Source of the DNA: Curtobacterium sp. Leaf261
GTDB lineage: Bacteria; Actinomycetota; Actinomycetes; Actinomycetales; Microbacteriaceae
Assembly: GCF_001422205.1 (NCBI RefSeq)
Contig: NZ_LMMJ01000008.1
Coordinates: forward strand, 586,398-650,397
Direction: 5' to 3'
DNA length: 64,000 bases
In this document: one piece after another, positions 1 through 7,211 of the stretch
Numbering within the stretch: the first letter of the stretch is position 1
How the letters are laid out: each line of letters starts with the position of its first letter
Notes under the pieces: generated by a model
The model's database searches: none
Told to the model about the DNA's origin: nothing
The model's input: the letters and a program-made list of their open reading frames with translations, nothing else
Program-made: the position numbers and the translations under genes

Positions 1-410
1 ACCCGGTCGAGCACGTCGCGGTCACCCGCCGGGACCTCCTCACACGGATCGTCGAGCAGGTCGCCGAGGAGCGCACCGCGATCGGCACCGGCACGATCGG
101 CGTCATCGTGCCGGATGCGGACGTCGCCGCCGTCCGCGCAGCGCTCGCGGCGGACACCGGTGACGTCCGCACGCTCGGGTCACCTCGCGCCGGGTCCGTC
201 ACGGTGCTCACGGGCGCCGAGGCGAAGGGACTCGAGTTCGACGGTGTGCTGCTCGTCGACCCGGACGGCGTCGGGGCGGACGCCGCGCGCGCCGCTGCGG
301 CGGTCTACGTCGCGATGACGCGCCCGACGCGTCGGCTCGTCGTGCTCGACGTGGCCGAGCGGGTCGCGGACCCGACCGGTCAGCGGACTGGAGGGACGGT
401 GCGGGCCTGA
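1..410 (+). CDS. C-terminal part of a superfamily 1 (UvrD/HelD-like) helicase, partial
   Basis: Only the last ~135 codons are present; the frame is open from base 3 to the stop at 408-410. The segment carries two helicase C-terminal signatures: AKGLEFD, the motif V region that follows a TGAEAKG turn, and YVAMTRPTRRL, the motif VI arginine segment. These are typical of UvrD, HelD and HelR-type ATPases that move along DNA or recycle RNA polymerase. The N-terminal Walker A half lies upstream of the window, so I cannot tell UvrD from HelD/HelR. A perfect inverted repeat overlaps the stop codon and probably ends transcription. Confidence 0.75.
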   Translation, partial: PVEHVAVTRRDLLTRIVEQVAEERTAIGTGTIGVIVPDADVAAVRAALAADTGDVRTLGSPRAGSVTVLTGAEAKGLEFDGVLLVDPDGVGADAARAAAAVYVAMTRPTRRLVVLDVAERVADPTGQRTGGTVRA

Positions 411-427
411 CCCGTCCCTCCAGTCCG
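384..427. repeat. 44-nt palindromic repeat, copy 1, acting as a bidirectional terminator
   Basis: Perfect 16-base arms (CGGACTGGAGGGACGG at 384-399 and its complement at 412-427) enclose a 12-base loop. The hairpin includes the helicase stop codon and lies between two convergent genes, so it could end transcription from both sides. It belongs to the dispersed family seen also at 6578, 11843, 16067, 30494 and 49018. Confidence 0.8.
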
Positions 428-468
428 TGTCGGCGGGGCCTTGAGCGTCGGCTCCGGGCGATCGATGA

Positions 469-741
469 CTACCCGAGTGCGGCTGGGGCGCAGACCTTGC
501 GCACGAGTCCCGCGAGGGGCTCAGCGAGCGCGGAACCCGGAACCGTGACGCTCGCCGTGTCCACGGTGATCGTCCACACGAAGTCATCCCGCACCTGCGA
601 CTTCGGGTCGGCGACGACCGTGTCGCGGAGCTCGCTCACGACGGCGTCCCAGTCCGCGGTGTCGTCGATGTCCGAACTGGTCGTCCGCCATGTGCGGGTC
701 ATGCCGGTGACCCCTCCGGTCCGACGCACGACGATGTCCAT
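469..741 (-). CDS. emfourin-like protealysin inhibitor
   Basis: A 90-residue protein without signal peptide, starting MDIVVRRTGGVTGMTR. The N-terminal basic beta strand with RTGG followed by a small hydrophobic-aromatic strand resembles emfourin, the small inhibitor of the M4 protease protealysin. It lies only 19 bases downstream of, and on the same strand as, the M4 protease gene, which is the operon arrangement known for protealysin and emfourin. The inferred role is to hold the protease inactive inside the cell. The family call rests on this N-terminal pattern plus the gene neighbourhood, so it is good but not certain. Confidence 0.75.
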   Translation of the reverse strand: MDIVVRRTGGVTGMTRTWRTTSSDIDDTADWDAVVSELRDTVVADPKSQVRDDFVWTITVDTASVTVPGSALAEPLAGLVRKVCAPAALG

Positions 742-760
742 GCCCGCACAGTACGCCCGG

Positions 761-1801
761 TCAGGACAGGACGCCGACCGTCCGCCAGGCGTCCTCGATC
801 GCGGACTGCGCGGACGAGCCCTCGCCGAAGCGCGCTCCCGCCGCGGTCACCGTGACGCGGGCGAACCCTGCGAAGTCGATCGACGCCGTCACCTCCGGCG
901 AGGTCAGGGCGTCCCACCAGACCGCCCCGGCGCCCTCCCAGGCCTTGCCCCCGATGGCCGTGGCGGCGAGGAAGAAGGCGTGGTTCGGGATCCCGGAGTT
1001 CGTGTGCACACCGCCGGAGTCGTCCTGGGTCTCCACGTAGCCGGCCATGGTGCCCGGCTGCGGGTCCTTGCCGAGGACGTCGTCGTCGTAGGCGGTCCCG
1101 GGGGCCTTCATCGAGCGGAGGGCGACGCCCTGCACCGCGGGGGTGAAGAGTCCCTGGCCGATGAGCCACGAGGCCTCGTCCGCCGTCTGCCCGAGGGTGT
1201 ACTGCGCCACGAGCGACCCGAAGACGTCACTGATCGACTCGTTGAGGGAGCCCGACTGGCCCTGGTAGGTCAGGTTCGCGGTGTACTGCGTCACGCCGTG
1301 GGTGAGTTCGTGTCCGATGACGTCCGCCGCGATGGTGAAGCGGTTGAACACCTCGCCGTCGCCGTCGCCGAACACCATGCGGGAGCCGTCCCAGTAGGCG
1401 TTGTCGTAGCCCTGGCCGTAGTGCACGCTGGCGTCGAGCGGGAGCCCCGCCCCGTCGATCGACGCCCGACCGAACACGTCGAGGTAGAAGGCGTGCGTGT
1501 CGCCGAGCCCCGCGTAGGCCTCGTCGACCGCGGGGTCGCCGGATGCCGCGGAGCCCTCGGACCGGACGAGCGTCCCCGGGAGGGTCTCGGTGTGCCCCGC
1601 GTCCGAGATGCTGCGCTGCGGCGAACTCGACGCCGCCGGGGTCGCCGCCGCGTGACGGAGACCGCCGACGCGCTTGGCGGCGGTCACCGAGTCCATCGTG
1701 GCGAGGGCCGTCCGCGCCGCGGAGGCGGCGCGTGGGAACCTCGGCTCGCCCGCGTCGGCGATGGCCTGGAGCATGTACGGCGGGATGACGGAGTGCCTCA
1801 T
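761..1801 (-). CDS. M4 family metallopeptidase, protealysin type
   Basis: A 346-residue thermolysin-family zinc protease. HELTH (residues 164-168) gives two zinc histidines and the catalytic glutamate, NESISD (about 187-192) the third zinc ligand, and GGVHTNSG the transition-state histidine. There is no signal peptide and no long FTP/PepSY propeptide. Instead the protein opens MRHSVIPPYML, which matches the short protealysin precursor with its PPxL signature. Protealysin-like enzymes have been linked to host-cell invasion and interbacterial interactions; that role is only inferred here. It is followed by the emfourin-like inhibitor gene. Confidence 0.93.
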   Translation of the reverse strand: MRHSVIPPYMLQAIADAGEPRFPRAASAARTALATMDSVTAAKRVGGLRHAAATPAASSSPQRSISDAGHTETLPGTLVRSEGSAASGDPAVDEAYAGLGDTHAFYLDVFGRASIDGAGLPLDASVHYGQGYDNAYWDGSRMVFGDGDGEVFNRFTIAADVIGHELTHGVTQYTANLTYQGQSGSLNESISDVFGSLVAQYTLGQTADEASWLIGQGLFTPAVQGVALRSMKAPGTAYDDDVLGKDPQPGTMAGYVETQDDSGGVHTNSGIPNHAFFLAATAIGGKAWEGAGAVWWDALTSPEVTASIDFAGFARVTVTAAGARFGEGSSAQSAIEDAWRTVGVLS

Positions 1802-1860
1802 GGGCCAACTGTGCGCCGGACCGCTGACAGTGGTGGCGGTCCCCGACGTCTTCGCAGCCA

Positions 1861-1914
1861 GTTCGCGGCGTCAGGACCGTTCGCGGCGTCAGGCCCGTTC
1901 GCGGCGTCAGGCCC
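1861..1914. repeat. 18-bp tandem repeat, three copies, over the 3' end of the GH6 gene
   Basis: The units begin at 1861, 1879 and 1897 and read GTTCGCGGCGTCAGG plus three bases, with one substitution between the first and the other two. The third unit contains the stop codon of the glucanase gene (1907-1909, minus strand). It looks like slippage or unequal exchange duplicating the end of the gene. Confidence 0.85.
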
Positions 1915-3031
1915 GCTTGCGGTTCGCGACGAGGTCGAGCGCGTACGACTCCCACCACTGCCCGGCCGCCGGACCACCGTTGCACGTGCCGTCGCTGAGC
2001 CCGGGGGTCTTCACCCAGAGCAGTGCATCGAGCCGGGTGGTGCCGCCGGTGACCCTCGGCGTCTGCCCGAGGCCGGCGCCCTCGGGGTTGCACCAGGTCC
2101 CGCGCCAGCCCTGCCCGTTCCGCGACACGTCGATCAGGAAGTGCGGATCGCCGCCGATCCGGTCCGCCAGGGCATCAGCGTAGGCCCGCTCCGGATCGAC
2201 CCCGTAGAAGTTCGACACGTTCGTGAAGAACCCCTGCGTCCGGTCGACCCCGGCCTCGCGGAGCCGCTCCGCCATCGTGGCGATCGGCACGCGGTTCTCG
2301 TTGCCGCCGTCCAGGTACACCGTGAGGCCGTGCCCGCTCAGGGCGTCGACGGCCTTCCGGAGGAGCGGCAGCCGCCCGGTCTCCAGGCGCTTGCAGTTCG
2401 AGATCTGCGCGATCGCGTCGGGCTCGACGAGGACCACCGCGTGTGAGCCGCGCATCGCCGCGGCGACACGACGGACCCACGGCACGTACTCGGCGGTCGA
2501 GACACCGCCCTTCGAGTAGCTCCCGCAGTCCCGGTCCGGCACGTTGTAGAGCACGAACGTCGGGGTCCTGCCCTGCGCTGCGGCGTTCTCGACGACGGCG
2601 TGCACGGTCCGGACGCTCGCGGCGGTCGATCGACTCGTCAGCCACGTCGCGATCGGCTGCGCGGCGATCTGGTCGATCTCGGCTGCGGCCGCGGTGTCCC
2701 CACGGTCGCGCGCCGCAGCGGCCTGGCGGCCCGGCTGGTTCTCCGCCGACGGTTGGGTCGCGAGGCCGCCGGGGAACGCCGCGGCGGCGGACTTCCTGGC
2801 GATGATCGAGCGGGACGGCGACGGCTCGGACACGGGACCTCCGGGTTCGGTGCGGGGGAGCACGACCGTGACCACCACGACGACCATCGCGATGACGACC
2901 GCCGCGACCGCGCCGAGGGCGGTCCACTGCCGCCGTGCCCCACGCCGGTGGACGCTGCCGACCACCGGATCGTCCGGCATCGACTCGTCCGGGCGGGTGT
3001 CTCCGCCGGGACGGGCTGGGCTGTGGGACAT
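1907..3031 (-). CDS. glycoside hydrolase family 6 protein (endoglucanase/cellobiohydrolase-like), membrane-anchored or secreted
   Basis: A 374-residue protein. The start at 3031 was chosen because GGAGG lies 8 bases upstream; the frame runs further up without support. Residues ~37-58 form one very hydrophobic segment (an uncleaved anchor or signal), followed by a Pro/Ser linker and a catalytic domain from about 110. GH6 landmarks are VPDRDCGSYSKGG near the first active-site loop, VLVEPDAIAQ (the proton-donor aspartate in xEPDxx), LDGGNENR, and CNPEGAGLGQTP near the C-terminal loop. GH6 enzymes hydrolyse beta-1,4-glucan by inversion, suggesting degradation of plant cell-wall material. No carbohydrate-binding module is present. 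Confidence 0.92.
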   Translation of the reverse strand: MSHSPARPGGDTRPDESMPDDPVVGSVHRRGARRQWTALGAVAAVVIAMVVVVVTVVLPRTEPGGPVSEPSPSRSIIARKSAAAAFPGGLATQPSAENQPGRQAAAARDRGDTAAAAEIDQIAAQPIATWLTSRSTAASVRTVHAVVENAAAQGRTPTFVLYNVPDRDCGSYSKGGVSTAEYVPWVRRVAAAMRGSHAVVLVEPDAIAQISNCKRLETGRLPLLRKAVDALSGHGLTVYLDGGNENRVPIATMAERLREAGVDRTQGFFTNVSNFYGVDPERAYADALADRIGGDPHFLIDVSRNGQGWRGTWCNPEGAGLGQTPRVTGGTTRLDALLWVKTPGLSDGTCNGGPAAGQWWESYALDLVANRKRA

Positions 3032-3245
3032 CGAGCAGTCCTCCGCGGGCTGTCGTGCATCGGTCGGACGACGCCGGACGGGACCCTCGCGGGCTGCGAG
3101 CTGTGCCGCCGGAGCCGGTGGGCGCTGGCGGGAGCCGCGCCGTCGCGGATCCGTGCACCTACTGTCGCACCTCGGTCGTCGGGTGACCAGCCTCCGTGCA
3201 GGACCGGCACAGGGGTCGGCCAGATCGGTACGCGACACTGGCTCG

Positions 3246-3683
3246 ATGTTCCGGAAACTCCTGCTCCTCCTGCTGACGGCGGGATACGCGTGGGTGCTGT
3301 GGCGGATGACGCTCACACCCCACGTGTTCACGAACTCGGGGCAGCACTTCGTCGCCACGGTGCTGCGGTTCGCCCAGGGGCACGAGAGCACCGCGTGGTT
3401 GACCTACGACCGGGCCGAGTTCCTCGCGAACGTCGCCATGTTCGTCCCGATCGGTGCGATCGGTGCGATGTGGTTGCCGCGTCGGGCGTGGTTCGTCGCC
3501 GCGGTCCTCGCTGTCGGGCTCTCCGTCGGCATCGAGTGGACGCAGCACGTCGCCCTGCCGAGCCGGGTGGCCGACCCGCGCGATGTCCTCTCGAACGGAC
3601 TCGGTGGGATCCTCGGCGCGACGTTCATCGGTGTCGTGCGGAACGCGGTGCCGCGCCGTCGACCGGGCCTGCGGACCGCCTGA
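3246..3683 (+). CDS. VanZ-like family membrane protein
   Basis: A 145-residue protein with four predicted membrane segments: an N-terminal LLLLLLTAGYAWVLW helix, ANVAMFVPIGAIGAMW, the AAVLAVGLSVGIEW stretch, and the C-terminal LGGILGATFIGVV. The VanZ-like signatures are NVAMFVPIG and SVGIEWTQ...R.ADPRDVLSNGLGG. VanZ itself gives low-level teicoplanin resistance; most relatives have no known function, so no resistance claim is made. It is divergent from the GH6 gene. The start at 3246 agrees with a weak GACACT box 6 bases upstream. Confidence 0.85.
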   Translation: MFRKLLLLLLTAGYAWVLWRMTLTPHVFTNSGQHFVATVLRFAQGHESTAWLTYDRAEFLANVAMFVPIGAIGAMWLPRRAWFVAAVLAVGLSVGIEWTQHVALPSRVADPRDVLSNGLGGILGATFIGVVRNAVPRRRPGLRTA

Positions 3684-3685
3684 GC

Positions 3686-3716
3686 CGAGCCGCGCCTCCC
3701 GGCCGACGCGGGCTCG
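3686..3716 (+). terminator. imperfect hairpin after the VanZ-like gene
   Basis: CGAGCCGCG (3686-3694) pairs with CGCGGGCTCG (3707-3716) with one bulged base, directly after the stop codon. There is no U-tract, so it is only a probable terminator. Confidence 0.4.
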
Positions 3717-3829
3717 TCGCGACACCACCGCGTCCGGGTGCCACCCGTTCTGGTACTGGCCCGGTGCGGGCCACGCCCGCCAAGCTGGGCGCAGGAGCCG
3801 TGATCAGTGCGGCCCCCGCGAGGAGCACC

Positions 3830-4666
3830 GTGACCGCACCATCCGAGGCCACACCGGACCTCGACGACCTGACCCGGCGCGTGCCCGGGCAGGCGCTCAT
3901 GGCCGAGTGCATCCGGCACCAGGCGGCCCGCCACCCCCGCGGACGCATCGCCAGGGTGCTCGGCGTGCACGCCGTCGCACCCGACGCCAGGTCGTGGTAC
4001 GTCGGGGCGCTCGGCGAGCGGATCACCGCACGTCTGCTCGACGCGCTCGGTCCGGAGTACGTCGTCCTGCACTCGGTGCCCGTGTCCGAGTCGGGCACGG
4101 ACATCGACCACCTCGTCGTCGGTCCGATCGGCGTCGTCGCGATCAACACCAAGCACCTCCGGGACGCCAGGGTGTGGGTCGCCGGCGACACCGTCATGGT
4201 CAACGGTCACCGTGAGCCGTTCGTGCGGGTGGCTCGGAGCGAACGTCGCCGCGTCGTGCGGACGATGGCGCAGCGCACCCTCCCGGTCACCCCGGTGACG
4301 AGCATCGTCGCCGTGGTCGACCCGGCGAGCGTCGCGATCCGGTCGGCGCCCGAGGACGTGCTCGTGCTCGACGCCAGGCGACTCGTCCGGACGCTCCGAC
4401 GGATGCCCGAGGTCCTCGGCCACGACGCCGTCTGGGCGCTCGCCGGTGCACTCTCCTCCGGGTCGACGTGGATCGACCACGCCGCACCGGAGGACGAGGG
4501 CGTCGTCCCGCGGTTCGCCGCGATCGAACGGGAGGCCCGGATCGCCCGGATCGTGCGTCTCGCCTGGGCGGGTGGTGGCTGCGCTGCACTCGCCGGTGGT
4601 GCCGTGCTGGCGGTGGCCGCGATCCCGGGCCTCATGGCGATGGTGACCGCGGTCACCGGGTCGTGA
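3830..4666 (+). CDS. NERD domain-containing protein
   Basis: About 278 residues if the GTG at 3830 (AGGAG 4 bases upstream, rather close) is the start; the true start may be the GTG at 3800 or a little downstream. Residues ~60-125 contain the nuclease-related domain pattern GALGERITARLLDAL, then SGTDIDHLVVGPIGVVAINTKH, which carries the acidic and lysine positions of the NERD fold. A C-terminal Ala/Gly-rich hydrophobic stretch (about 245-278) may be a membrane hairpin. NERD proteins are presumed nucleic-acid processing factors; the substrate is unknown. No partner gene helps to define its role. Confidence 0.82.
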   Translation: MTAPSEATPDLDDLTRRVPGQALMAECIRHQAARHPRGRIARVLGVHAVAPDARSWYVGALGERITARLLDALGPEYVVLHSVPVSESGTDIDHLVVGPIGVVAINTKHLRDARVWVAGDTVMVNGHREPFVRVARSERRRVVRTMAQRTLPVTPVTSIVAVVDPASVAIRSAPEDVLVLDARRLVRTLRRMPEVLGHDAVWALAGALSSGSTWIDHAAPEDEGVVPRFAAIEREARIARIVRLAWAGGGCAALAGGAVLAVAAIPGLMAMVTAVTGS

Positions 4667-4692
4667 ACCCCGGCTCGGATTCGCCGTCGCTC

Positions 4693-4701
4693 TGCTAAGC
4701 T
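4693..4701 (+). promoter_or_regulatory. extended -10 promoter of rpsO
   Basis: TGCTAAGCT (TGn plus TAAGCT at 4696-4701) lies 89 bases before rpsO. No good -35 box is seen at the expected distance, which is normal for an extended -10 promoter. Confidence 0.5.
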
Positions 4702-4789
4702 CGTCAGGTTGCCGTCCAACGGCCGCGGATCAAGAGCGCCCACACATTCGGTGTGCGGCACCGCGCAACAAGCAGAGAGGGGATCACCT

Positions 4790-5059
4790 ATGGCACTCGA
4801 ACCGACCGTCAAGAAGGCGATCATCGAAGAGTACGCGACCCACCCGGGCGACACGGGATCCCCCGAGGTCCAGGTGGCGGTCATGACCCAGCGCATCCGG
4901 GACCTCACCGAGCACCTCAAGGAGCACAAGCACGACCACCACTCGCGTCGTGGTCTGCTGCTCCTCGTCGGTCAGCGTCGTCGCATGCTCGGATACCTCT
5001 CCGACGTCGACATCAACCGCTACCGTGCGCTTATCGAGCGTCTCGGCCTGCGCCGCTAG
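4790..5059 (+). CDS. rpsO: 30S ribosomal protein S15
   Basis: 89 residues, the usual length. The sequence shows the S15 core: [46 protein letters not shown] and [27 protein letters not shown]15 binds the central domain of 16S rRNA early in small-subunit assembly and often represses its own mRNA. GAGAGGGGA precedes the ATG. The gene is monocistronic here, with a promoter box upstream and a strong terminator downstream. In many bacteria rpsO lies next to pnp; here ~3.8 kb of unrelated genes separates them. Confidence 0.98.
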   Translation: MALEPTVKKAIIEEYATHPGDTGSPEVQVAVMTQRIRDLTEHLKEHKHDHHSRRGLLLLVGQRRRMLGYLSDVDINRYRALIERLGLRR

Positions 5060-5136
5060 TCATCGACTCGCGTCGGGCGCACAGCACCCGGTGATCAGAA
5101 GAGCCCTCGCCCCGCGAGGGATCCTGTCTTGACACG

Positions 5137-5170
5137 AACGCCCCGCTTCTCTCCGGAGAGGCGGGGCGTT
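5137..5170 (+). terminator. intrinsic terminator of rpsO
   Basis: AACGCCCCGC...TCTC and GAGA...GCGGGGCGTT form a near-perfect stem with a TCCG loop (5137-5170), followed by a weak T-containing tail. Confidence 0.85.
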
Positions 5171-5202
5171 CTGCATGTCCGGGCGAGCCCAGGCCGAGCG
5201 CT

Positions 5203-5262
5203 GACGAGAAGTGCCCAACTGTCGGGTGCGCCGGCCGACCCGACAGTTCGACACTTCTCGTC
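5203..5262. repeat. 60-bp two-part palindrome between rpsO and the flavin oxidoreductase gene
   Basis: Two nested perfect inverted pairs: GACGAGAAGTG (5203-5213) with CACTTCTCGTC (5252-5262), and AACTGTCGGG (5217-5226) with CCCGACAGTT (5239-5248), separated by symmetric 3-base gaps and a 12-base centre. Its regular build is that of a dispersed repeat rather than a terminator, since a strong one precedes it. No second copy is seen in this window. Confidence 0.75.
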
Positions 5263-5327
5263 GAGCGGTCACCGTCGTCGTCTGGCTCCGGGACGTCCTC
5301 GACGGGAATACACGACCGGCGCACGGG

Positions 5328-5349
5328 TTGCAGTACGATGTACATGCAA
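5328..5349 (+). promoter_or_regulatory. candidate operator and -10 box upstream of the monooxygenase pair
   Basis: TTGCA (5328-5332) and TGCAA (5345-5349) are inverted around 12 bases that contain a possible -10 box TACGAT (5334-5339) and an ATGTACAT palindrome (5338-5345). A repressor bound here would cover the promoter. Which regulator would bind is unknown. Confidence 0.4.
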
Positions 5350-5375
5350 ACGCATTGAACAGCGAGGAGCACATC

Positions 5376-6479
5376 GTGCAGTTCGGCATCTTCACCGTCG
5401 GGGACGTCACCACCGACCCGACGACCGGCCACACCCCGAGCGAGGCCGAGCGCATCCGTGCCATGGTCACCATCGCCCAGAAGGCGGAGGAGGTCGGCCT
5501 CGACGTCTTTGCCGCGGGGGAGCACCACAACCCGCCCTTCGTCCCGAGCTCACCGACCACGATGCTCGGGTACATCGCCGCGACGACCGAGCGGATCATC
5601 CTCAGTACGTCGACGACGCTCATCACGACGAACGACCCGGTGAAGATCGCCGAGGACTACGCGATGCTGCAGCACCTCGCCGACGGCCGGACCGACCTCG
5701 TCCTCGGCCGCGGGAACACCGGCCCCGTCTACCCGTGGTTCGGCCAGGACATCCGCCAGGGCGTCAACCTGGCGATCGAGAACTACGCGCTGCTCCGCCG
5801 CCTCTGGACCGAGGAGGTCGTGGACTGGCAGGGCCACTTCCGGACGCCGCTGCAGGGCTTCACGTCGACCCCGCGGCCCCTCGACGGCATCGCCCCGTTC
5901 GTCTGGCACGGCTCGATCCGCACACCCGAGATCGCTGAGCAGGCCGCGTACTACGGCGACGGCTTCTTCGCGAACCACATCTTCTGGCCCGCGAGCCACA
6001 CCGCGCAGATGGTCCGCCTGTACCGCGAGCGCTTCGAGCACCACGGCCACGGCCCGGCCGCGAACGCGATCGTCGGCCTCGGCGGGCAGGTGTTCATGGC
6101 GAAGAACTCGCAGGACGCCGTCCGGCAGTTCCGGCCGTACTTCGACAACGCCCCCGTCTACGGCCACGGCCCGAGCCTCGAGGACTTCACGAGCCAGACG
6201 CCGCTCACCGTGGGGAGCCCGCAGGAGGTCATCGACCGCACCCTCGGCTTCCGCGAGTACGTCGGCGACTACCAGCGCCAGCTGTTCCTGATGGACCACG
6301 CGGGCCTGCCGCTCAAGACGGTGCTGGAGCAGCTCGACATCCTCGGCGAGGAGGTCGTCCCCGTCCTCCGCAAGGAGTTCGCCGCCCGTCGCGCCGCGGG
6401 TGTCCCGGACGCACCGACCCATGCATCCCTCGTCGCGGCCGCCCAGGCATCCGCCGTGGCCGAGGAGGTCGCCGCGTGA
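5376..6479 (+). CDS. LLM class flavin-dependent oxidoreductase, CE1758 family
   Basis: A 367-residue luciferase-like monooxygenase. The GTG start at 5376 follows GAGGAG by 6 bases. Bacterial-luciferase fold landmarks are GEHHNPPFVPSSP near the N-terminus, LSTSTTLITTNDPVKIAEDYAMLQ, and GRGNTGPVYPWFG in the FMN phosphate region. The enzyme should use reduced FMN supplied by a partner reductase to monooxygenate an unknown substrate. It overlaps the following FMN reductase gene by 4 bases; this two-gene unit (CE1758/CE1759 type) is recurrent in actinobacteria and argues for a two-component monooxygenase. Confidence 0.9.
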   Translation: MQFGIFTVGDVTTDPTTGHTPSEAERIRAMVTIAQKAEEVGLDVFAAGEHHNPPFVPSSPTTMLGYIAATTERIILSTSTTLITTNDPVKIAEDYAMLQHLADGRTDLVLGRGNTGPVYPWFGQDIRQGVNLAIENYALLRRLWTEEVVDWQGHFRTPLQGFTSTPRPLDGIAPFVWHGSIRTPEIAEQAAYYGDGFFANHIFWPASHTAQMVRLYRERFEHHGHGPAANAIVGLGGQVFMAKNSQDAVRQFRPYFDNAPVYGHGPSLEDFTSQTPLTVGSPQEVIDRTLGFREYVGDYQRQLFLMDHAGLPLKTVLEQLDILGEEVVPVLRKEFAARRAAGVPDAPTHASLVAAAQASAVAEEVAA

Positions 6480-7156
6480 CCACCATCGCCGTCGTCTCCG
6501 CGGGGCTCTCCGAGCCGTCGTCGTCCCGTCTGCTCGCCGACCGCCTGGCGGACGCGACCGTGTCCGCGCTGGCCGGGCCGTCCCTCCAGTCCGAGACGTC
6601 CGGTGCGTTCCGGACGTCGGCCGACGGGACGCACCGGACGGGAGGCCCGACCCGCGTCGTGCACGTCGACCTGCGCCCGTTGGCGCACGAGATCACCGAC
6701 ACCATGCTCACCCGGTTCGCCCCCGCGGCGCTCGGCGCGGCGATCGCCGAGGTCGTGGAGTCCGACGCCGTCGTCTTCGTCGCGCCGGTCTTCACGGCGG
6801 GCATGAGCGGTCTCGCGAAGTCCTTCCTCGACGTCCTGGAGCCGGATGCCCTCGTCGACATGCCGGTGCTCCTCGGGGCGACCGGCGGCTCGGCGCGGCA
6901 CTCGCTCGCGGTCGACCACGGCATGCGCCCGGTGTTCGCCTACCTGCGGGCGGCCGTCGCCCAGACGGCGGTGTTCGCGGCGACGGACGACTGGGGGAGT
7001 GCGGAGCATGCGGCGGGGCTCGAGTCGCGCATCCGGCGTGCCGGCGAGGACCTCGCACACGGGGTCCGGACCTCACGACGCCGGGCGGTCTCGGCGCCGG
7101 ACGCATCGCCGACCGTCACCGACTTCGGCAGCCTGCTCGACGCGCTCGGCACCTAG
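6476..7156 (+). CDS. LLM-partnered FMN reductase, CE1759 family, with a repeat-derived insertion
   Basis: 226 residues of the flavodoxin-like NAD(P)H:FMN reductase fold: TIAVVSAGLSEPSSSRLLADRL forms the first strand and FMN phosphate loop, VFVAPVFTAGMSGLAKSFLDVL the second flavin loop, and VLLGATGGSARHSLAVDHGMRP a third. It is translationally coupled (ATGA overlap) to the monooxygenase and presumably feeds it FMNH2. Between residues ~35 and 60 there is a low-complexity stretch, PSLQSETSGAFRTSADGTHR, encoded by bases that match the 44-nt palindromic repeat family. It would replace a short surface loop, so the enzyme probably still works. Confidence 0.88.
   Translation: MTTIAVVSAGLSEPSSSRLLADRLADATVSALAGPSLQSETSGAFRTSADGTHRTGGPTRVVHVDLRPLAHEITDTMLTRFAPAALGAAIAEVVESDAVVFVAPVFTAGMSGLAKSFLDVLEPDALVDMPVLLGATGGSARHSLAVDHGMRPVFAYLRAAVAQTAVFAATDDWGSAEHAAGLESRIRRAGEDLAHGVRTSRRRAVSAPDASPTVTDFGSLLDALGT
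6578..6649 (+). repeat. intragenic copy of the GGACTGGAGGC repeat family in the FMN reductase gene
   Basis: CCGTCCCTCCAGTCCG at 6578-6593 is identical to the right arm of the copy at 384-427; CGGACGGGAGGCCCG at 6635-6649 is an inverted partial arm. The arms are in reversed order relative to the intergenic copies and about 41 bases apart. The stretch is read in frame. Confidence 0.7.
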
Positions 7157-7168
7157 TCGACGCCCGCA

Positions 7169-7199
7169 CTCGGCCCGTGGGCGCGTCGGACCGGCCGAG
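7169..7199. terminator. possible bidirectional hairpin between convergent genes
   Basis: CTCGGCC (7169-7175) and GGCCGAG (7193-7199) are perfect inverted arms in the 55-base gap between the FMN reductase gene and the transglycosylase-like gene. The short stem makes this uncertain. Confidence 0.35.
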
Positions 7200-7211
7200 C
7201 CGCCAGTCGGC

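Noticed and set aside
3246..3683. Glycopeptide resistance by the VanZ-like gene
   Set aside because: There are no vanHAX or vanRS genes nearby, and most VanZ-like proteins are unrelated to resistance.
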